Source: Bartonella sp. WD12.1
Lineage (GTDB): Bacteria; Pseudomonadota; Alphaproteobacteria; Rhizobiales; Rhizobiaceae
Direction: 5' to 3'
Length of the DNA stretch: 64,000 nucleotides
Assembly: GCF_002022415.1 (NCBI RefSeq)
Contig: NZ_MUBG01000001.1
Location: forward strand, 930,001 to 994,000
This document shows, one piece after another, positions 1 through 7,833 of this stretch (within the stretch, counting starts at the first letter, position 1; every line of letters begins with the position of its first letter). Below the pieces are notes generated by a model. It ran no database searches. It was given only the letters and a program-made list of their open reading frames with translations, and was not told the DNA's origin. The position numbers and the translations under genes are program-made.

Positions 1-450
1 CCTGAGGATTTCAAACCTAACTTGAAATACGCAATCGACAAGGGCTTAACGCATGAAGAGGCGTTATCAGAGTTTGAGAGATTTAAAAACTACTGGCTAG
101 CAAGACCAAGAAAATGTGCAGAAATCAAGGATTGGCAGCGGACATGGTACAACTGGGTTACTTCCGATTATGGACTTTTAGCTAAGAAAAAAGCGAAACT
201 GGAAAAGGAAAAACAAAATGGTAGGTATGAAAATTATTCTCAGCGACAAAAAAGTTTCAGCGAACGTCTTGCAGAAAGTTTCGAAAGTTCCAGAGATGAT
301 TTCTCATCTGGAAATGCTTATGAAGAGGATCAGTTCGGGGTATCCATTGATCTTCAAGAGTGGGAGCGAATTGACGAAACAGGAGGAGATGACAGCATTA
401 GAAGTTTACAACAGTCTGCAGAGATTGCTCAGTATGAAAGCTTCGGATGA
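1..450 (+). CDS. Phage replication/primosome-type protein, C-terminal part (cut by window edge)
   Basis: The frame is open from base 1, so the true start lies upstream; 149 residues are visible. The visible N-terminal stretch (FKPN, then a helix ending in FERFKNYWLARP and W..TW.NW around residues 5-45) is the pattern seen at the C-terminal end of phage replication proteins of the DnaT/DUF1376-associated type, which help load a helicase at the phage origin. The rest is charged and low in complexity (K/E/S rich). It overlaps the next gene by 62 bases in another frame. The assignment rests on a short tail motif only and is moderate. Confidence 0.55.
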   Translation, partial: PEDFKPNLKYAIDKGLTHEEALSEFERFKNYWLARPRKCAEIKDWQRTWYNWVTSDYGLLAKKKAKLEKEKQNGRYENYSQRQKSFSERLAESFESSRDDFSSGNAYEEDQFGVSIDLQEWERIDETGGDDSIRSLQQSAEIAQYESFG

Positions 451-790
451 GCAGATTAAGAAAGCAGCTTTCTTGCTTTCGAGTTTGAGAGTTCCAGCTA
501 ACACAGATCCCAATGTAGTTTCCTCATCCTACAAGCTCACACTCAAGGATGTTTCAGCATACGCTCTTGCACAAGCCGTTGAAAATATTCTCACCGGTCA
601 GGTTGAAGGGATGTCAAAGGTATTCATGCCCACATGTGCAGAACTTTCTTCCTACTGTCAGGAGATAGAAAGCGAGGCGCTTTGCAAAGCTTGGTATGTG
701 CATAGAGCGATTGAAAATACTCGCAAGAAGGCACTGAAAGGACAGGAGAGAGGAGGAAATGTCATTCCCCTCACAAGAACGGCTTCATGA
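389..790 (+). CDS. Small phage protein of unknown function
   Basis: A 133-residue protein. The frame is open further upstream, but the ATG at 389 is chosen because AGGAGG lies at 381-386, directly before it. The sequence is mainly helical and soluble, with a clear central amphipathic part (around residues 30-100) and a basic C-terminus. No family is recognised. It lies between the replication gene remnant, which it overlaps by 62 bases, and a small interrupted gene, which it overlaps at its own end. The early-region position suggests a role in replication or its control, but this is inference from context only. Confidence 0.6.
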   Translation: MTALEVYNSLQRLLSMKASDEQIKKAAFLLSSLRVPANTDPNVVSSSYKLTLKDVSAYALAQAVENILTGQVEGMSKVFMPTCAELSSYCQEIESEALCKAWYVHRAIENTRKKALKGQERGGNVIPLTRTAS

Positions 791-941
791 GTTTTAGAAC
801 AGCAAAGTAGAGAGAAATGGTGATCACTTTTGGATTAGATATGCGTTTAAATCAACAGAAACGCATCTTAGAGAGAGATTTGAAAGTTTTTTGATAATTC
901 CACATTGGGAACATAAAACGCTCTGTATGAAGCTAATTTGA
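759..941 (+). pseudogene. Small early phage gene interrupted by an in-frame TAG
   Basis: An ATG at 759 preceded by a strong GAGAGGAGG ribosome site opens a frame of 12 codons, then TAG at 795-797, then 47 further open codons up to TGA at 939-941. The part after the TAG has normal protein composition (W, H, R, F rich; for example FWIRYAFKST), not noise, so a single base change probably broke a 60-codon gene. The product is unknown. It begins inside the end of the previous gene, as is usual in phage operons. Alternative: the 12-codon peptide is a chance reading frame and the second part is not translated. Confidence 0.5.
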
Positions 942-1011
942 GAAAAAAGTCGTGAGGGATCATGAGAATATTTTCATCACGTTTTTTTCTAATATTGAGG
1001 GGTTGAAAGAG

Positions 1012-1887
1012 ATGGTTTGTAGTTATTCTCCATTAAGGTATCCGGGCGGCAAGACTGCACTCTATGAAAAAATCAAAGAAATCTTTGAGACAAATGGATT
1101 AAACGGATGTTCTTATCGTGAACCTTTTGCTGGTGGTGGCGGATTGGCTTTAAAACTTCTTTTAAATGGTGATGTGAAAGATATTTACATTAACGATATT
1201 GACCCGTTTATTTGGAGTTTTTGGCATTGTGTTTTGTACAAGACAGAAGAATTAATAGAAAAGATTAACACGACGACTATTAACTTAGAAGAATGGTACA
1301 AACAAAAAGAAATTTCTCCTGAAAAAGCAGATGTACTTTCTGTAGGGTTTGCTGCCCTTTTTTTGAATCGAACAAACAGATCAGGAATTATTAAAAATGC
1401 TGGTCCCATCGGAGGAAAAGAGCAAACTGGAAATTACAAAATAGACTGTAGATTCAATAAAGAAAATTTAATTGGCCGAATTAGAAATATAAGCGCAAAA
1501 AAAGATAGGATATACTTAACACAGTTAGATGCACAGGAGTTTTTACTACGTCATGGAAGAAAAGATAAAGATGAAAACATTTTCCTTTATATAGATCCCC
1601 CATATTTTAAAAAGGGAAAAGGACTGTATACTTCATTTTATAAAACTAAAGATCATCATTATTTAGAAAATATCATTTCTAAACATGTGAATGCTTTTTG
1701 GTTAATTACTTATGACAATGTAGAAGAAGTTAAATTCTTGTACAATCAATATCCTAAAATAGAATTTAATACACGGTATTCTCTACAAAATAAGAGAAAA
1801 GCTCAAGAGCTGATGATTTTTTCACCTAAAATCAAAATTCCACAATCACTAGAACAGAATACAACATCACTTTGCAACGCTGCTTAA
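1012..1887 (+). CDS. D12-class DNA adenine methylase (Dam family)
   Basis: A 291-residue S-adenosylmethionine-dependent N6-adenine methyltransferase. The N-terminus has the Dam/D12 signature PLRYPGGK, followed by the cofactor-binding motif EPFAGGGG at about residues 38-46 and the catalytic DPPYF at about residue 195, in the order of the alpha/D12 group. Length fits the family (260-300). An upstream GTG at 952 keeps the frame open, but the conserved N-terminus begins at the ATG at 1012. It is a solitary phage methylase with no nuclease partner beside it. Its likely job is protection of phage DNA from host restriction or marking of DNA. Target sequence cannot be told from here. Confidence 0.85.
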   Translation: MVCSYSPLRYPGGKTALYEKIKEIFETNGLNGCSYREPFAGGGGLALKLLLNGDVKDIYINDIDPFIWSFWHCVLYKTEELIEKINTTTINLEEWYKQKEISPEKADVLSVGFAALFLNRTNRSGIIKNAGPIGGKEQTGNYKIDCRFNKENLIGRIRNISAKKDRIYLTQLDAQEFLLRHGRKDKDENIFLYIDPPYFKKGKGLYTSFYKTKDHHYLENIISKHVNAFWLITYDNVEEVKFLYNQYPKIEFNTRYSLQNKRKAQELMIFSPKIKIPQSLEQNTTSLCNAA

Positions 1888-1946
1888 CTGCTTTCGTAAA
1901 TAAAATTTACACTTTCAAGATTGTACTAAAATCAGGATAATTGGAT

Positions 1947-2447
1947 ATGTTTAAAAAGATTAGAACTGTAGTGATATACATCATAGGATTTGCGATATTA
2001 CAGTTTTTGCAGATAGAAAAAAACACCGAATTTATTCAGGCTGTTTTAATGTTTTCATCTCTTGCCATTTTAGTCACCATGATTTTCATGGCATTCTTCT
2101 TTAGATCTCGAGTGTCTTCAGAATTTCATCACAGTCCTGAACATCAACATAAAACAACAACAGATCTGAATATTGTAACAGTTTATTTGCGCAAATATTT
2201 GTATAGTTTTTTGAATATAGTCTTTATAGCACTTTTGTTATTACTTTTCCCAAGTAATCTCAGACAAGACATTGTTTTACCTTTTTTCTCTTGGGATTCA
2301 AAATGGGAGTTTCATTTTTATTGGGATGTTTTGTTGTGGTACTTTTTTCTAATTTTCGTGTGCACTATTTGCCTTCAAATGCGTGGTTTCATAAACAGTC
2401 TTGTACATTTGTTTAACTTAAATGCTGTCTACTCTCCTTTGGAGTAA
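1947..2447 (+). CDS. Multi-pass membrane protein of unknown function
   Basis: A 166-residue protein with four hydrophobic stretches long enough to cross the membrane (about residues 6-24, 30-50, 88-110 and 125-148), separated by a charged, histidine-rich cytoplasmic-like linker (H..PEHQHK near residue 65-75). The ATG at 1947 is preferred over TTG at 1941. No family is recognised. It sits between the methylase and a HigBA module and may be a phage moron that alters the host envelope or excludes other phages; that is speculation from position. A weak hairpin with T-run follows it (2460-2495). Confidence 0.6.
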   Translation: MFKKIRTVVIYIIGFAILQFLQIEKNTEFIQAVLMFSSLAILVTMIFMAFFFRSRVSSEFHHSPEHQHKTTTDLNIVTVYLRKYLYSFLNIVFIALLLLLFPSNLRQDIVLPFFSWDSKWEFHFYWDVLLWYFFLIFVCTICLQMRGFINSLVHLFNLNAVYSPLE

Positions 2448-2501
2448 ATGGTGCTTACTCTCCTTTTCTAACAAAAAGGGGAAGTGGTTTTTAAGCTTTT
2501 T

Positions 2502-2795
2502 CTAAAGATGTTCTGTTTGTTCAAAAGGCGCAATATGCAGAATCGAGTTACTCTGTCGTGCTTGCCATAAATCGTGCTTTTGTTGCAGTTTAAGCCAAAA
2601 TTCTGCATTATTTAAACCCGCCCTTTCTAACCGTAGGGCTAGATTAATGCTGATTGCTGCATTGCAATTTAAAACACGCGATAAAGTTAAACGCGCAACA
2701 CCGAGACGACTTGCAGCTTCTGTGACTGTTAATTTCAGTTCATCAAGCAATTCTTCTTTTAAAATGCCACCTGGATGTGGAGGATTGTACATCAT
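2502..2795 (-). CDS. higA: HigA-type antitoxin (module 1)
   Basis: A 97-residue XRE-type helix-turn-helix protein of the HigA family. It starts with the family signature NPPHPGGILKEEL and carries TVTEAASRLGVARLTLSRVLN, the DNA-binding helices, at about residues 22-45, then ISINLALRLERAGL..AEFWL. It neutralises the HigB toxin encoded 16 bases upstream in the same minus-strand operon and should repress the shared promoter. Opposite in direction to the surrounding phage genes. Confidence 0.88.
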   Translation of the reverse strand: MMYNPPHPGGILKEELLDELKLTVTEAASRLGVARLTLSRVLNCNAAISINLALRLERAGLNNAEFWLKLQQKHDLWQARQSNSILHIAPFEQTEHL

Positions 2796-2811
2796 AATAA
2801 CACCTCAAAAA

Positions 2812-3093
2812 TCAATGATAGTCTTGATAATCAACAAGTTCAACGTCTGTTCCAATGAAACGAAAAGTAACGCGCCAATTTGCATTGACACGCATTGACC
2901 AATAGCCCTTTAATTCTCCTGTCAATTTATGAAGACGGTATGACTTAATTTTCATTTGCTCAGGAGAAGATATTGTATCTAAAATCACCAAAATATTTGC
3001 TAGTTTTTGAGCATGTGCAGATTGTATACCCTTGCATATCCCTCTTTCAAAGAATAATTTTAACCCCTTATGCTTAAAACTAACGATTGCCAT
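2812..3093 (-). CDS. higB: HigB/RelE-family toxin (module 1)
   Basis: A 93-residue ribosome-dependent mRNA interferase of the HigB (RelE superfamily, 'plasmid maintenance killer') type. Seen: KGLKLFFERG near residues 9-17, the central RLHKLTGELKGYWSMRVN..WRVTFRF, and the C-terminal D.ELVDYQDYH, all typical. It is first in the operon, before higA, the usual HigBA order. A promoter (TTGACT, 17 bases, TATCGT on the minus strand) overlaps three GATAC units just upstream, so autoregulation by HigA is likely. Confidence 0.88.
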   Translation of the reverse strand: MAIVSFKHKGLKLFFERGICKGIQSAHAQKLANILVILDTISSPEQMKIKSYRLHKLTGELKGYWSMRVNANWRVTFRFIGTDVELVDYQDYH

Positions 3094-3105
3094 AATTCAC
3101 CTTTT

Positions 3106-3144
3106 GATACTTGATACGATACACAATGCACGTTTGTAAGTCAA
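3106..3144 (-). promoter_or_regulatory. Promoter and repeated GATAC operator of higBA module 1
   Basis: On the minus strand TTGACT (3139-3144) is followed after exactly 17 bases by TATCGT (3116-3121), 23 bases before the higB start. The same stretch holds three copies of GATAC on the plus strand (3106-3110, 3113-3117, 3118-3122), so a repressor bound there would cover the -10 box. A similar half-site is found before HigBA module 2. Confidence 0.6.
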
Positions 3145-3174
3145 GTATTTGTTAGTTTATTCGTCAGATATGTT

Positions 3175-3375
3175 TTATTTTAATTTCCACTGAGGTCGTT
3201 TGGAGAGAGCGTGTGCAATTTGCCCTCTGTGACACATGCATACATTTGCTTCAAAACAAGTAATTGCAATGCGTTTTTTATCTAAAAACAACTGATATAG
3301 TTTTTCTATCTCAAGAGAATTATCTTTAAGAGTTGTATTGTTATAGTCTTGAAAAAATTGCTCAAATTTCAACAA
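3175..3375 (-). pseudogene. DUF488 gene remnant (C-terminal end)
   Basis: About 66 codons open on the minus strand, ending with RIAITCFEANVCMCHRG.IAHAL, which matches the C-terminal core of DUF488 proteins (family pattern: hydrophobic, C.E, few residues, CHR). DUF488 proteins are usually 120-190 residues, so two thirds of the gene is missing. Reading upstream, a TAA stop comes eight codons before the apparent TTG start, and no N-terminal DUF488 sequence is visible. It is read as a leftover from an earlier insertion beside the TA module. Confidence 0.5.
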
Positions 3376-3495
3376 ATGCGCTGGTCTATAATTTGCTTAG
3401 AACCAACCCAATGAAATTATATCACAAAACAGCATTTATGCACTGATAAATCAACAATAAAATGTTTATTTTCAGTTATTTATGTCATTTTTTCT

Positions 3496-3524
3496 TTGGA
3501 AAAATGTACTATATATGCTATAGT
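3496..3524 (+). promoter_or_regulatory. Candidate sigma-70 promoter for ssb
   Basis: TTGGAA (3496-3501), 17 bases, then TATAGT (3519-3524) preceded by TGC, an extended -10. It lies about 60 bases before the ssb start codon and points at it. Confidence 0.5.
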
Positions 3525-3585
3525 AAAAGTAGCTTTTCATATCCGTATTTCGTTTCAATTATTTTCCTTAGAAAAGATATCAAAC

Positions 3586-4035
3586 ATGCTTAATAAAGTA
3601 ACTTTAATTGGCTATCTGGGTGCTGATCCAGAAAGCAGAACAATGCCATCTGGAGTAGAAGTGGCGAATTTTCGTATAGGCACTTCTCAAAGATATATAG
3701 ATAAAACAACAGGTGAAAAAGTAGAGAAAACAGAATGGCATTCTGTTGTGATTTTTAATCCACATCTTGCAAAGGTTGCGCTTCAGTATCTGGGCAAAGG
3801 TTCCAAGGTTTATATTGAAGGTCAATTACAGACGCGTAAATGGCAAGATAAAAGTGGGCAAACACACTACACAACAGAAATTGTCTTGCCGCAATATAGG
3901 GGTGAATTAAAGATCCTTGATAGTGCTCAAAAGTCTGATTCTGACATGGCTACTCAAGAGCAAGCGGTGGCATGGGAGAATAGTAGGCAGGAGCAATATT
4001 TAGAAACGACTTTGAATGACAGAATCCCGTTTTAA
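3586..4035 (+). CDS. ssb: Single-stranded DNA-binding protein
   Basis: A 149-residue SSB. The N-terminal OB fold begins [16 protein letters not shown] and continues with [18 protein letters not shown] and [25 protein letters not shown], all diagnostic. The C-terminus NDRIPF is the acidic-hydrophobic tail that docks partner proteins of replication and repair. The frame is open further upstream but homology starts at the ATG at 3586. It coats single-stranded DNA in phage replication or recombination. The gene following it, 16 bases on, is likely cotranscribed. Confidence 0.95.
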   Translation: MLNKVTLIGYLGADPESRTMPSGVEVANFRIGTSQRYIDKTTGEKVEKTEWHSVVIFNPHLAKVALQYLGKGSKVYIEGQLQTRKWQDKSGQTHYTTEIVLPQYRGELKILDSAQKSDSDMATQEQAVAWENSRQEQYLETTLNDRIPF

Positions 4036-4051
4036 TCAGGAAAATTAATTT

Positions 4052-4600
4052 ATGAAGAAACGCAAAAAAAGGGGAAGACCTAGAATAGAAGGTCAAATAA
4101 GAGAACCCAATGGACGTATTTCACGTGCAAAAAAGCCTCGTGAGCCTGTTGATCAATTAACTCTTGAAATGCGTGCAAAACGTTATGGGGTGAGTATTCA
4201 AGATGCGAAAAACCCACTTATGGGTACTTATGTAGGGCGGTTATATTTATTGGAAAAAAAGATTAATCAAGATCAGTATGATGCGTCACAGCAATATATT
4301 CAAGTGCTAAACAATTATCGGTGTGCGAAACAATTGCCGGGTGCGGTTTATGATGGAATCACTACTAATCACGATCAAGAAAGTCTTGAAAAATGGATTG
4401 AAGTAGCAACTGATCGCTATAAAGCGATGCAAGAGGTTATCAGAGAAACACAGAGACTGCATCGTCGGTACAATCTTCATGCTGCATTAGAGCATCTGGT
4501 TATTGAAGATCAACAACTGCCACATCTTGTCAACTCTTTACGCATGGCTCTGAATGCTCTTCAGAAATACTGCCCGGAAAAAAAACCTTGTAAACTTTAA
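4052..4600 (+). CDS. Basic phage protein of unknown function
   Basis: A 182-residue protein with a strongly basic N-terminus (KKRKKRGRPR, then EPNGRISRAKKPRE), of the kind that binds nucleic acid, followed by a helical part (residues 40-175). The two parts suggest a DNA-binding tail on a helical body. I do not recognise a named family. It follows ssb in the same direction and its end overlaps the end of hicB by four bases in convergent orientation. A role in replication or packaging is possible but not shown. Confidence 0.6.
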   Translation: MKKRKKRGRPRIEGQIREPNGRISRAKKPREPVDQLTLEMRAKRYGVSIQDAKNPLMGTYVGRLYLLEKKINQDQYDASQQYIQVLNNYRCAKQLPGAVYDGITTNHDQESLEKWIEVATDRYKAMQEVIRETQRLHRRYNLHAALEHLVIEDQQLPHLVNSLRMALNALQKYCPEKKPCKL

Positions 4601-5019
4601 GCAGCATCTTGAATATCAATAGTAACTGATTTTCCGAGAGTAAGGAGAACGGATTCTAAAGTATCTAGTTTTGTTTCATGATTTAGGTCTAACAATCGAT
4701 CGATTTGTATAGGGTGAAGTTGCAAAAGACGCACGAGATCGGCTTTACGCAAATTTTTTTCGACCATGGCATTATGGATTGCAATTTTTAAAGTGATCAA
4801 TGAAGATACTTCAATAAAAGGGTAAGCAATATCATGAGTTCCAAAAGGGATGGTTTCACGGTCTTGAAAACGCCCTTCAATAACTGTTAAAAGTGCATTT
4901 TTAGCGTGTTCTAAAGCTTCTTTTTCATTGTTTCCATAAGTGATGAACTCTTGAAAGTCTTTAGCAATAACAATAAGGGTATCATTATTATCTTTAATGA
5001 ATTTAATGGCATATTTCAT
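4597..5019 (-). CDS. hicB: HicB-type antitoxin
   Basis: A 140-residue antitoxin. The N-terminal half has the partly degraded RNase H-like HicB fold (KYAIKFIKDNNDTLIVIAKDFQEFITYGNNEKEALEHAKNAL, read in pieces at residues 2-45); the C-terminal half is a helix-turn-helix (NLRKADLVRLLQLHPIQIDRLLD, residues 92-115) for binding its own promoter. It lies directly after hicA on the minus strand, the standard HicAB order, and should block the HicA RNase. Confidence 0.85.
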   Translation of the reverse strand: MKYAIKFIKDNNDTLIVIAKDFQEFITYGNNEKEALEHAKNALLTVIEGRFQDRETIPFGTHDIAYPFIEVSSLITLKIAIHNAMVEKNLRKADLVRLLQLHPIQIDRLLDLNHETKLDTLESVLLTLGKSVTIDIQDAA

Positions 5020-5048
5020 TTTTACGTTCCTTTCATTGAGGTTATGAT

Positions 5049-5231
5049 TTATTTCAAATCAAGATCTTTGAGGATCTTTTGAACCAATCCTGTCCCTAAT
5101 TCCTTTCGCGCACCATGCATAGGCAAAACAGATTTTTTGGAACCGCGTTTTACAATTAAATGACCGCCTTTTCCTGGGATGAAACTACAGCCTTGTTTTG
5201 TGAGATATCTTTTCAATTCTTGACTATTCAT
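5049..5231 (-). CDS. hicA: HicA-type mRNA interferase toxin
   Basis: A 60-residue toxin with the small double-stranded-RNA-binding-like fold of HicA. It has MNSQELKRYL at the start, the catalytic histidine in GKGGHLIVK, then LPMHG and a C-terminal helix LGTGLVQKILKDL. The longer frame starting at 5261 is not preferred because the family begins at the ATG at 5231. Expected to cleave mRNA when HicB is lost. A perfect inverted repeat upstream (ACAACAT at 5263-5269 and ATGTTGT at 5272-5278) is a candidate HicB operator. Confidence 0.87.
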   Translation of the reverse strand: MNSQELKRYLTKQGCSFIPGKGGHLIVKRGSKKSVLPMHGARKELGTGLVQKILKDLDLK

Positions 5232-5262
5232 AATAATAGAATAATATCTAAAATGTTTCAAT

Positions 5263-5278
5263 ACAACATAAATGTTGT
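5263..5278. promoter_or_regulatory. Inverted repeat, candidate HicB operator
   Basis: ACAACAT and ATGTTGT are perfect inverse complements separated by AA, 32 bases upstream of the hicA start. Symmetric sites of this size before hicA are the usual binding place of HicB. Confidence 0.5.
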
Positions 5279-5436
5279 TTTATACATTAAAAAATTATAT
5301 TTATTTGAGGCAAGATTGTGCGTTAAGTTCGCAAATTAAGTACAGTTAATACTGCACGTCATATGACCATTTACACTTAACAAATACCATATTTAGGTTG
5401 ATTGAAATAAAAAATACCAGATTATGATTTTTTTAG

Positions 5437-5465
5437 TTGACATGGGGATATAAATAGTATTTAAT
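5437..5465 (+). promoter_or_regulatory. Strong candidate late promoter
   Basis: TTGACA (5437-5442), 17 bases, TTTAAT (5460-5465), with an A/T-rich stretch before the -35 box. It points into the long plus-strand block of structural genes. Two intrinsic terminators follow before the first gene, which recalls the lambda pR' arrangement. Confidence 0.6.
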
Positions 5466-5542
5466 AACGTTACTGTACTAGTTTTGTTGCGCCCAAAATT
5501 ACAGATTTATGTAAGTTTTTCTTTTGAATGTTGTTGTTAAAA

Positions 5543-5565
5543 GCCCTGTGAATGCAGGGTTTTTT
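5543..5565 (+). terminator. Intrinsic terminator 1 in the late leader
   Basis: Stem CCCTG/CAGGG with a six-base loop followed by six T. It would end a transcript of about 90 bases started at the promoter at 5437-5465. Confidence 0.7.
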
Positions 5566-5611
5566 ATTAAACAACTCAAACTTCGTCATTATTAAATCTA
5601 CTATTTACTGG

Positions 5612-5646
5612 CCTCACTCCTCCCCTCCTGAGAGTGAGGTTTTTTT
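5612..5646 (+). terminator. Intrinsic terminator 2 in the late leader
   Basis: Eight-base perfect stem CCTCACTC/GAGTGAGG followed by seven T, ending 28 bases before the start codon of the next gene. Confidence 0.78.
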
Positions 5647-5674
5647 ATATTTCAATTTCTCCAAAGGAATAATC

Positions 5675-6205
5675 ATGGAAAAAGTACAAGTGGTCATCAC
5701 AAGACCTATGTGTGTTCTTGGTGATAACAAAGCCACCGTTCGTTTTGAGCCTCCCACAAAAAGTAAACCATTCGTTGAGGTTTCTTATCAGGTTTATGAT
5801 CGCCTTAAACGCGCTGGTGCTGTCAAGCTTTATCAACAATGGCTAGCACAAAATGTTAATGAAAAACCTAAACCTAATGAGCAAGAAGTTTCTGTAGATG
5901 TAAACACTCAAGAGGTTCCACAGGTCGTTGAGCAGATTACACAAACGTCTATAGAGTCTGACAAACAATCTCAAAAAGAGCTTAATGAGCAAGAAAACCC
6001 TGTAGATGTAGACATTCAAGAGGTTACACAGATCGTTAAAGAAGTTGAACAAACTGTCGATGAAAAACTAGGGCTTAATGAGCAAGAAGTCCCTGTAGAT
6101 GTAGACACTCAAGATGTTGAGCAAACATCAGTAGAATCTAGTGAACAGTCTGCAAAAGCAAAAACTTCTAAATCCTCGACGCGTACGACGACAAAGAAAG
6201 CTTAA
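5675..6205 (+). CDS. Repeat-containing acidic phage protein, first gene after the late leader
   Basis: A 176-residue protein. Residues 1-60 form a compact basic-hydrophobic domain; residues 65-150 hold three copies of an acidic unit of the form NEQE.(P/S)VDV..Q(E/D)V spaced by about 35 residues; the end (residues 155-176) is Ser/Thr/Lys rich and ends KKA. The start at 5675 is chosen for its AAAGGA ribosome site; the frame extends upstream through the terminator. The family is not recognised. The repeat number could vary by recombination between the near-identical DNA copies. It is first in line behind the promoter-terminator region, where lambdoid phages keep a late regulator, but nothing in the sequence shows such an activity. 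Confidence 0.6.
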   Translation: MEKVQVVITRPMCVLGDNKATVRFEPPTKSKPFVEVSYQVYDRLKRAGAVKLYQQWLAQNVNEKPKPNEQEVSVDVNTQEVPQVVEQITQTSIESDKQSQKELNEQENPVDVDIQEVTQIVKEVEQTVDEKLGLNEQEVPVDVDTQDVEQTSVESSEQSAKAKTSKSSTRTTTKKA

Positions 6206-6208
6206 ACT

Positions 6209-7232
6209 GTGAAGTCAAATAGCCATGCAAAGCAAGTTGAGCGCTTTGCTGAAACTGTTAAAAATTATATCACGCGCTTAACAAGCATTTTAGCCGAACC
6301 AGATACTGAAGTTAGGCAGGCCTTTGACAGTTTTTTAGCAAAATTGCGTGATGATTTAAATAACACAACCACAGAGGGCGATGCGATTGAAATGCTTGCA
6401 CAGCATATTATCATGCTTCCTGTGTTTAAAGTGTTGTTTGAAGAATACCAGTTTACTCGTGAAAATCCTGTGTCACCTGCTATACAGCGTGTACTTGACG
6501 CGCTTAAAGAAGCTAACTTTGAGCAAAAATCTAAAGATCTTGAAAGCTTTTACGCTGGTGTAAAATTACGGGCCAGTGGACTTACCGATCCACAAGAAAA
6601 GCAAAAATTGATTTTAGAGATTTATGAAAAGTTTTTCCGTTATGCATTTCCACTCACTGCTCAAAAACTGGGTATTGTCTACACTCCTATTGAGGTTGTA
6701 GATTTTATTATTCACTCAGTCAATGAGGTATTACAAACTGAATTTGGCAAAACACTTGGTTCACCTGGTGTTAAGATTATGGACCCGTTTACGGGAACGG
6801 GAACTTTTATCACACCGCTTTTACAATCTGGACTGATTAAAAAAGAGGAGATGGAATATAAATTCCGTCATGAAATCTATGCCAATGAAATAGTACCGTT
6901 AGCATACTATATCGCGGGCATTAATATTGAAGCCACATATCATAGCATTATGGGTGGAGATTATGTGCCATTTGAAGGGATTTGTTTAACCGATACATTC
7001 CAGCTTTATGAGCAGGGAAAAGATCAGATGAGTGATTTGCATGAAGCAAAACAATAAATGTCAGTCACGTCAGGAAAAACGAGATATTCGTGTCATTATT
7101 GGTAATCCTGCTTACCCCTTAGAATTGTTTCAACGGGTAATTACTGTAAGTCTAGAAACAATGAAAATTGTTCGTCATCTTCCAAAATTGGAAATGAGAG
7201 AAATTGAAGATACTCAAAAAACTATACACTAA
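6209..7232 (+). pseudogene. Fragment of a large type ISP-like restriction-methylase, frameshifted
   Basis: Reading 6209-7057 gives 282 residues matching the methylase middle of type ISP/large helicase-methylase enzymes: AIEMLAQHI, QKLGIVYTPIEVVDFIIHSV, then cofactor motif MDPFTGTGTF at about residue 190. The catalytic NPPY-type motif (VIIGNPAYP) occurs in a different frame at about 7100. Removing one A from the AAAA run near 7046-7049 joins the two frames smoothly. After that motif similarity ends and the frame stops at 7232. The nuclease, helicase and target-recognition parts are missing, so it cannot be a working enzyme. It lies between two phage genes as an inserted remnant. Confidence 0.75.
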
Positions 7233-7245
7233 AAAGGATTAGGTT

Positions 7246-7833
7246 TTGGGGTTAAAGATCCATGCCAAGTGGTATCTGCAACAGGCAGAAAATACTTTTA
7301 CAAGTCTTCAAGCCCCACGTCTTCATTGGGCATTGCGTAATGCGATTAACACCACAGCAAAGCAGGTTGAACGTTTTGCAGAAAAGAAAGTTGCAGAAGA
7401 TGCTTCAATTCCACCAAAGCGCGTTAAGAAAGGTGTCTACATTAGCGGCAAAGCCACAGCTAAATTTCTTGAAGCGGATATCATTGGTTCAGCTTCACCA
7501 TTGCCTCTTAAGATTTTTAAGGCAAGGGAAACGAAACGTGGTGTGATTTATAAAATCTTTGGCAAAAAAGAAGTCATGCCCCATGGTTTTATCCGAGGTG
7601 GGAAATTTCCAGAGCGTGTCAATCTAAAGATGGGAGGACACGTCTTTACAAGAACCTCTGGAGATAGGTTCCCCATTGCAAAACAAGATGGCACCTCGAT
7701 TGCTTATGTCATGTCTAAACCAAAGGTCTCAAGTTCTATTGAACACCATGCACGTGAGAGGCTAACCAAAAACATCCAGAGCCAAATTGCTCGGCAAGAA
7801 TATATGGTCAATCAAAAGGCCCCACGCTCTTAA
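7246..7833 (+). CDS. Minor tail protein Z-like (GPZ family)
   Basis: A 195-residue basic protein that resembles the prophage minor tail protein Z family: N-terminal helix with LRWALRN-like sequence (HWALRNAINTTAKQ, residues 27-40), VRRxLVKxR-like region (ASIPPKRVKKGVYI) and a C-terminal beta part ending with a helix. Start is TTG at 7246 behind AAGGATTAGG. In lambda, Z acts at tail completion and lies between FII and U. Here it is displaced about 8 kb upstream, before the terminase. Function in tail completion is inferred from the family. Confidence 0.65.
   Translation: MGLKIHAKWYLQQAENTFTSLQAPRLHWALRNAINTTAKQVERFAEKKVAEDASIPPKRVKKGVYISGKATAKFLEADIIGSASPLPLKIFKARETKRGVIYKIFGKKEVMPHGFIRGGKFPERVNLKMGGHVFTRTSGDRFPIAKQDGTSIAYVMSKPKVSSSIEHHARERLTKNIQSQIARQEYMVNQKAPRS

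Noticed and set aside
7040-7060. Programmed frameshift in the methylase fragment
   Set aside because: The gene lacks both ends and stops shortly after the shift, so a decay mutation is the simpler explanation.
6220-7390. Shared AKQVERFAE in the methylase fragment and the gpZ-like protein, suggesting a duplication
   Set aside because: The flanking sequences do not align, and in the methylase fragment this stretch passes directly into ordinary family sequence; nine residues are likely coincidence.
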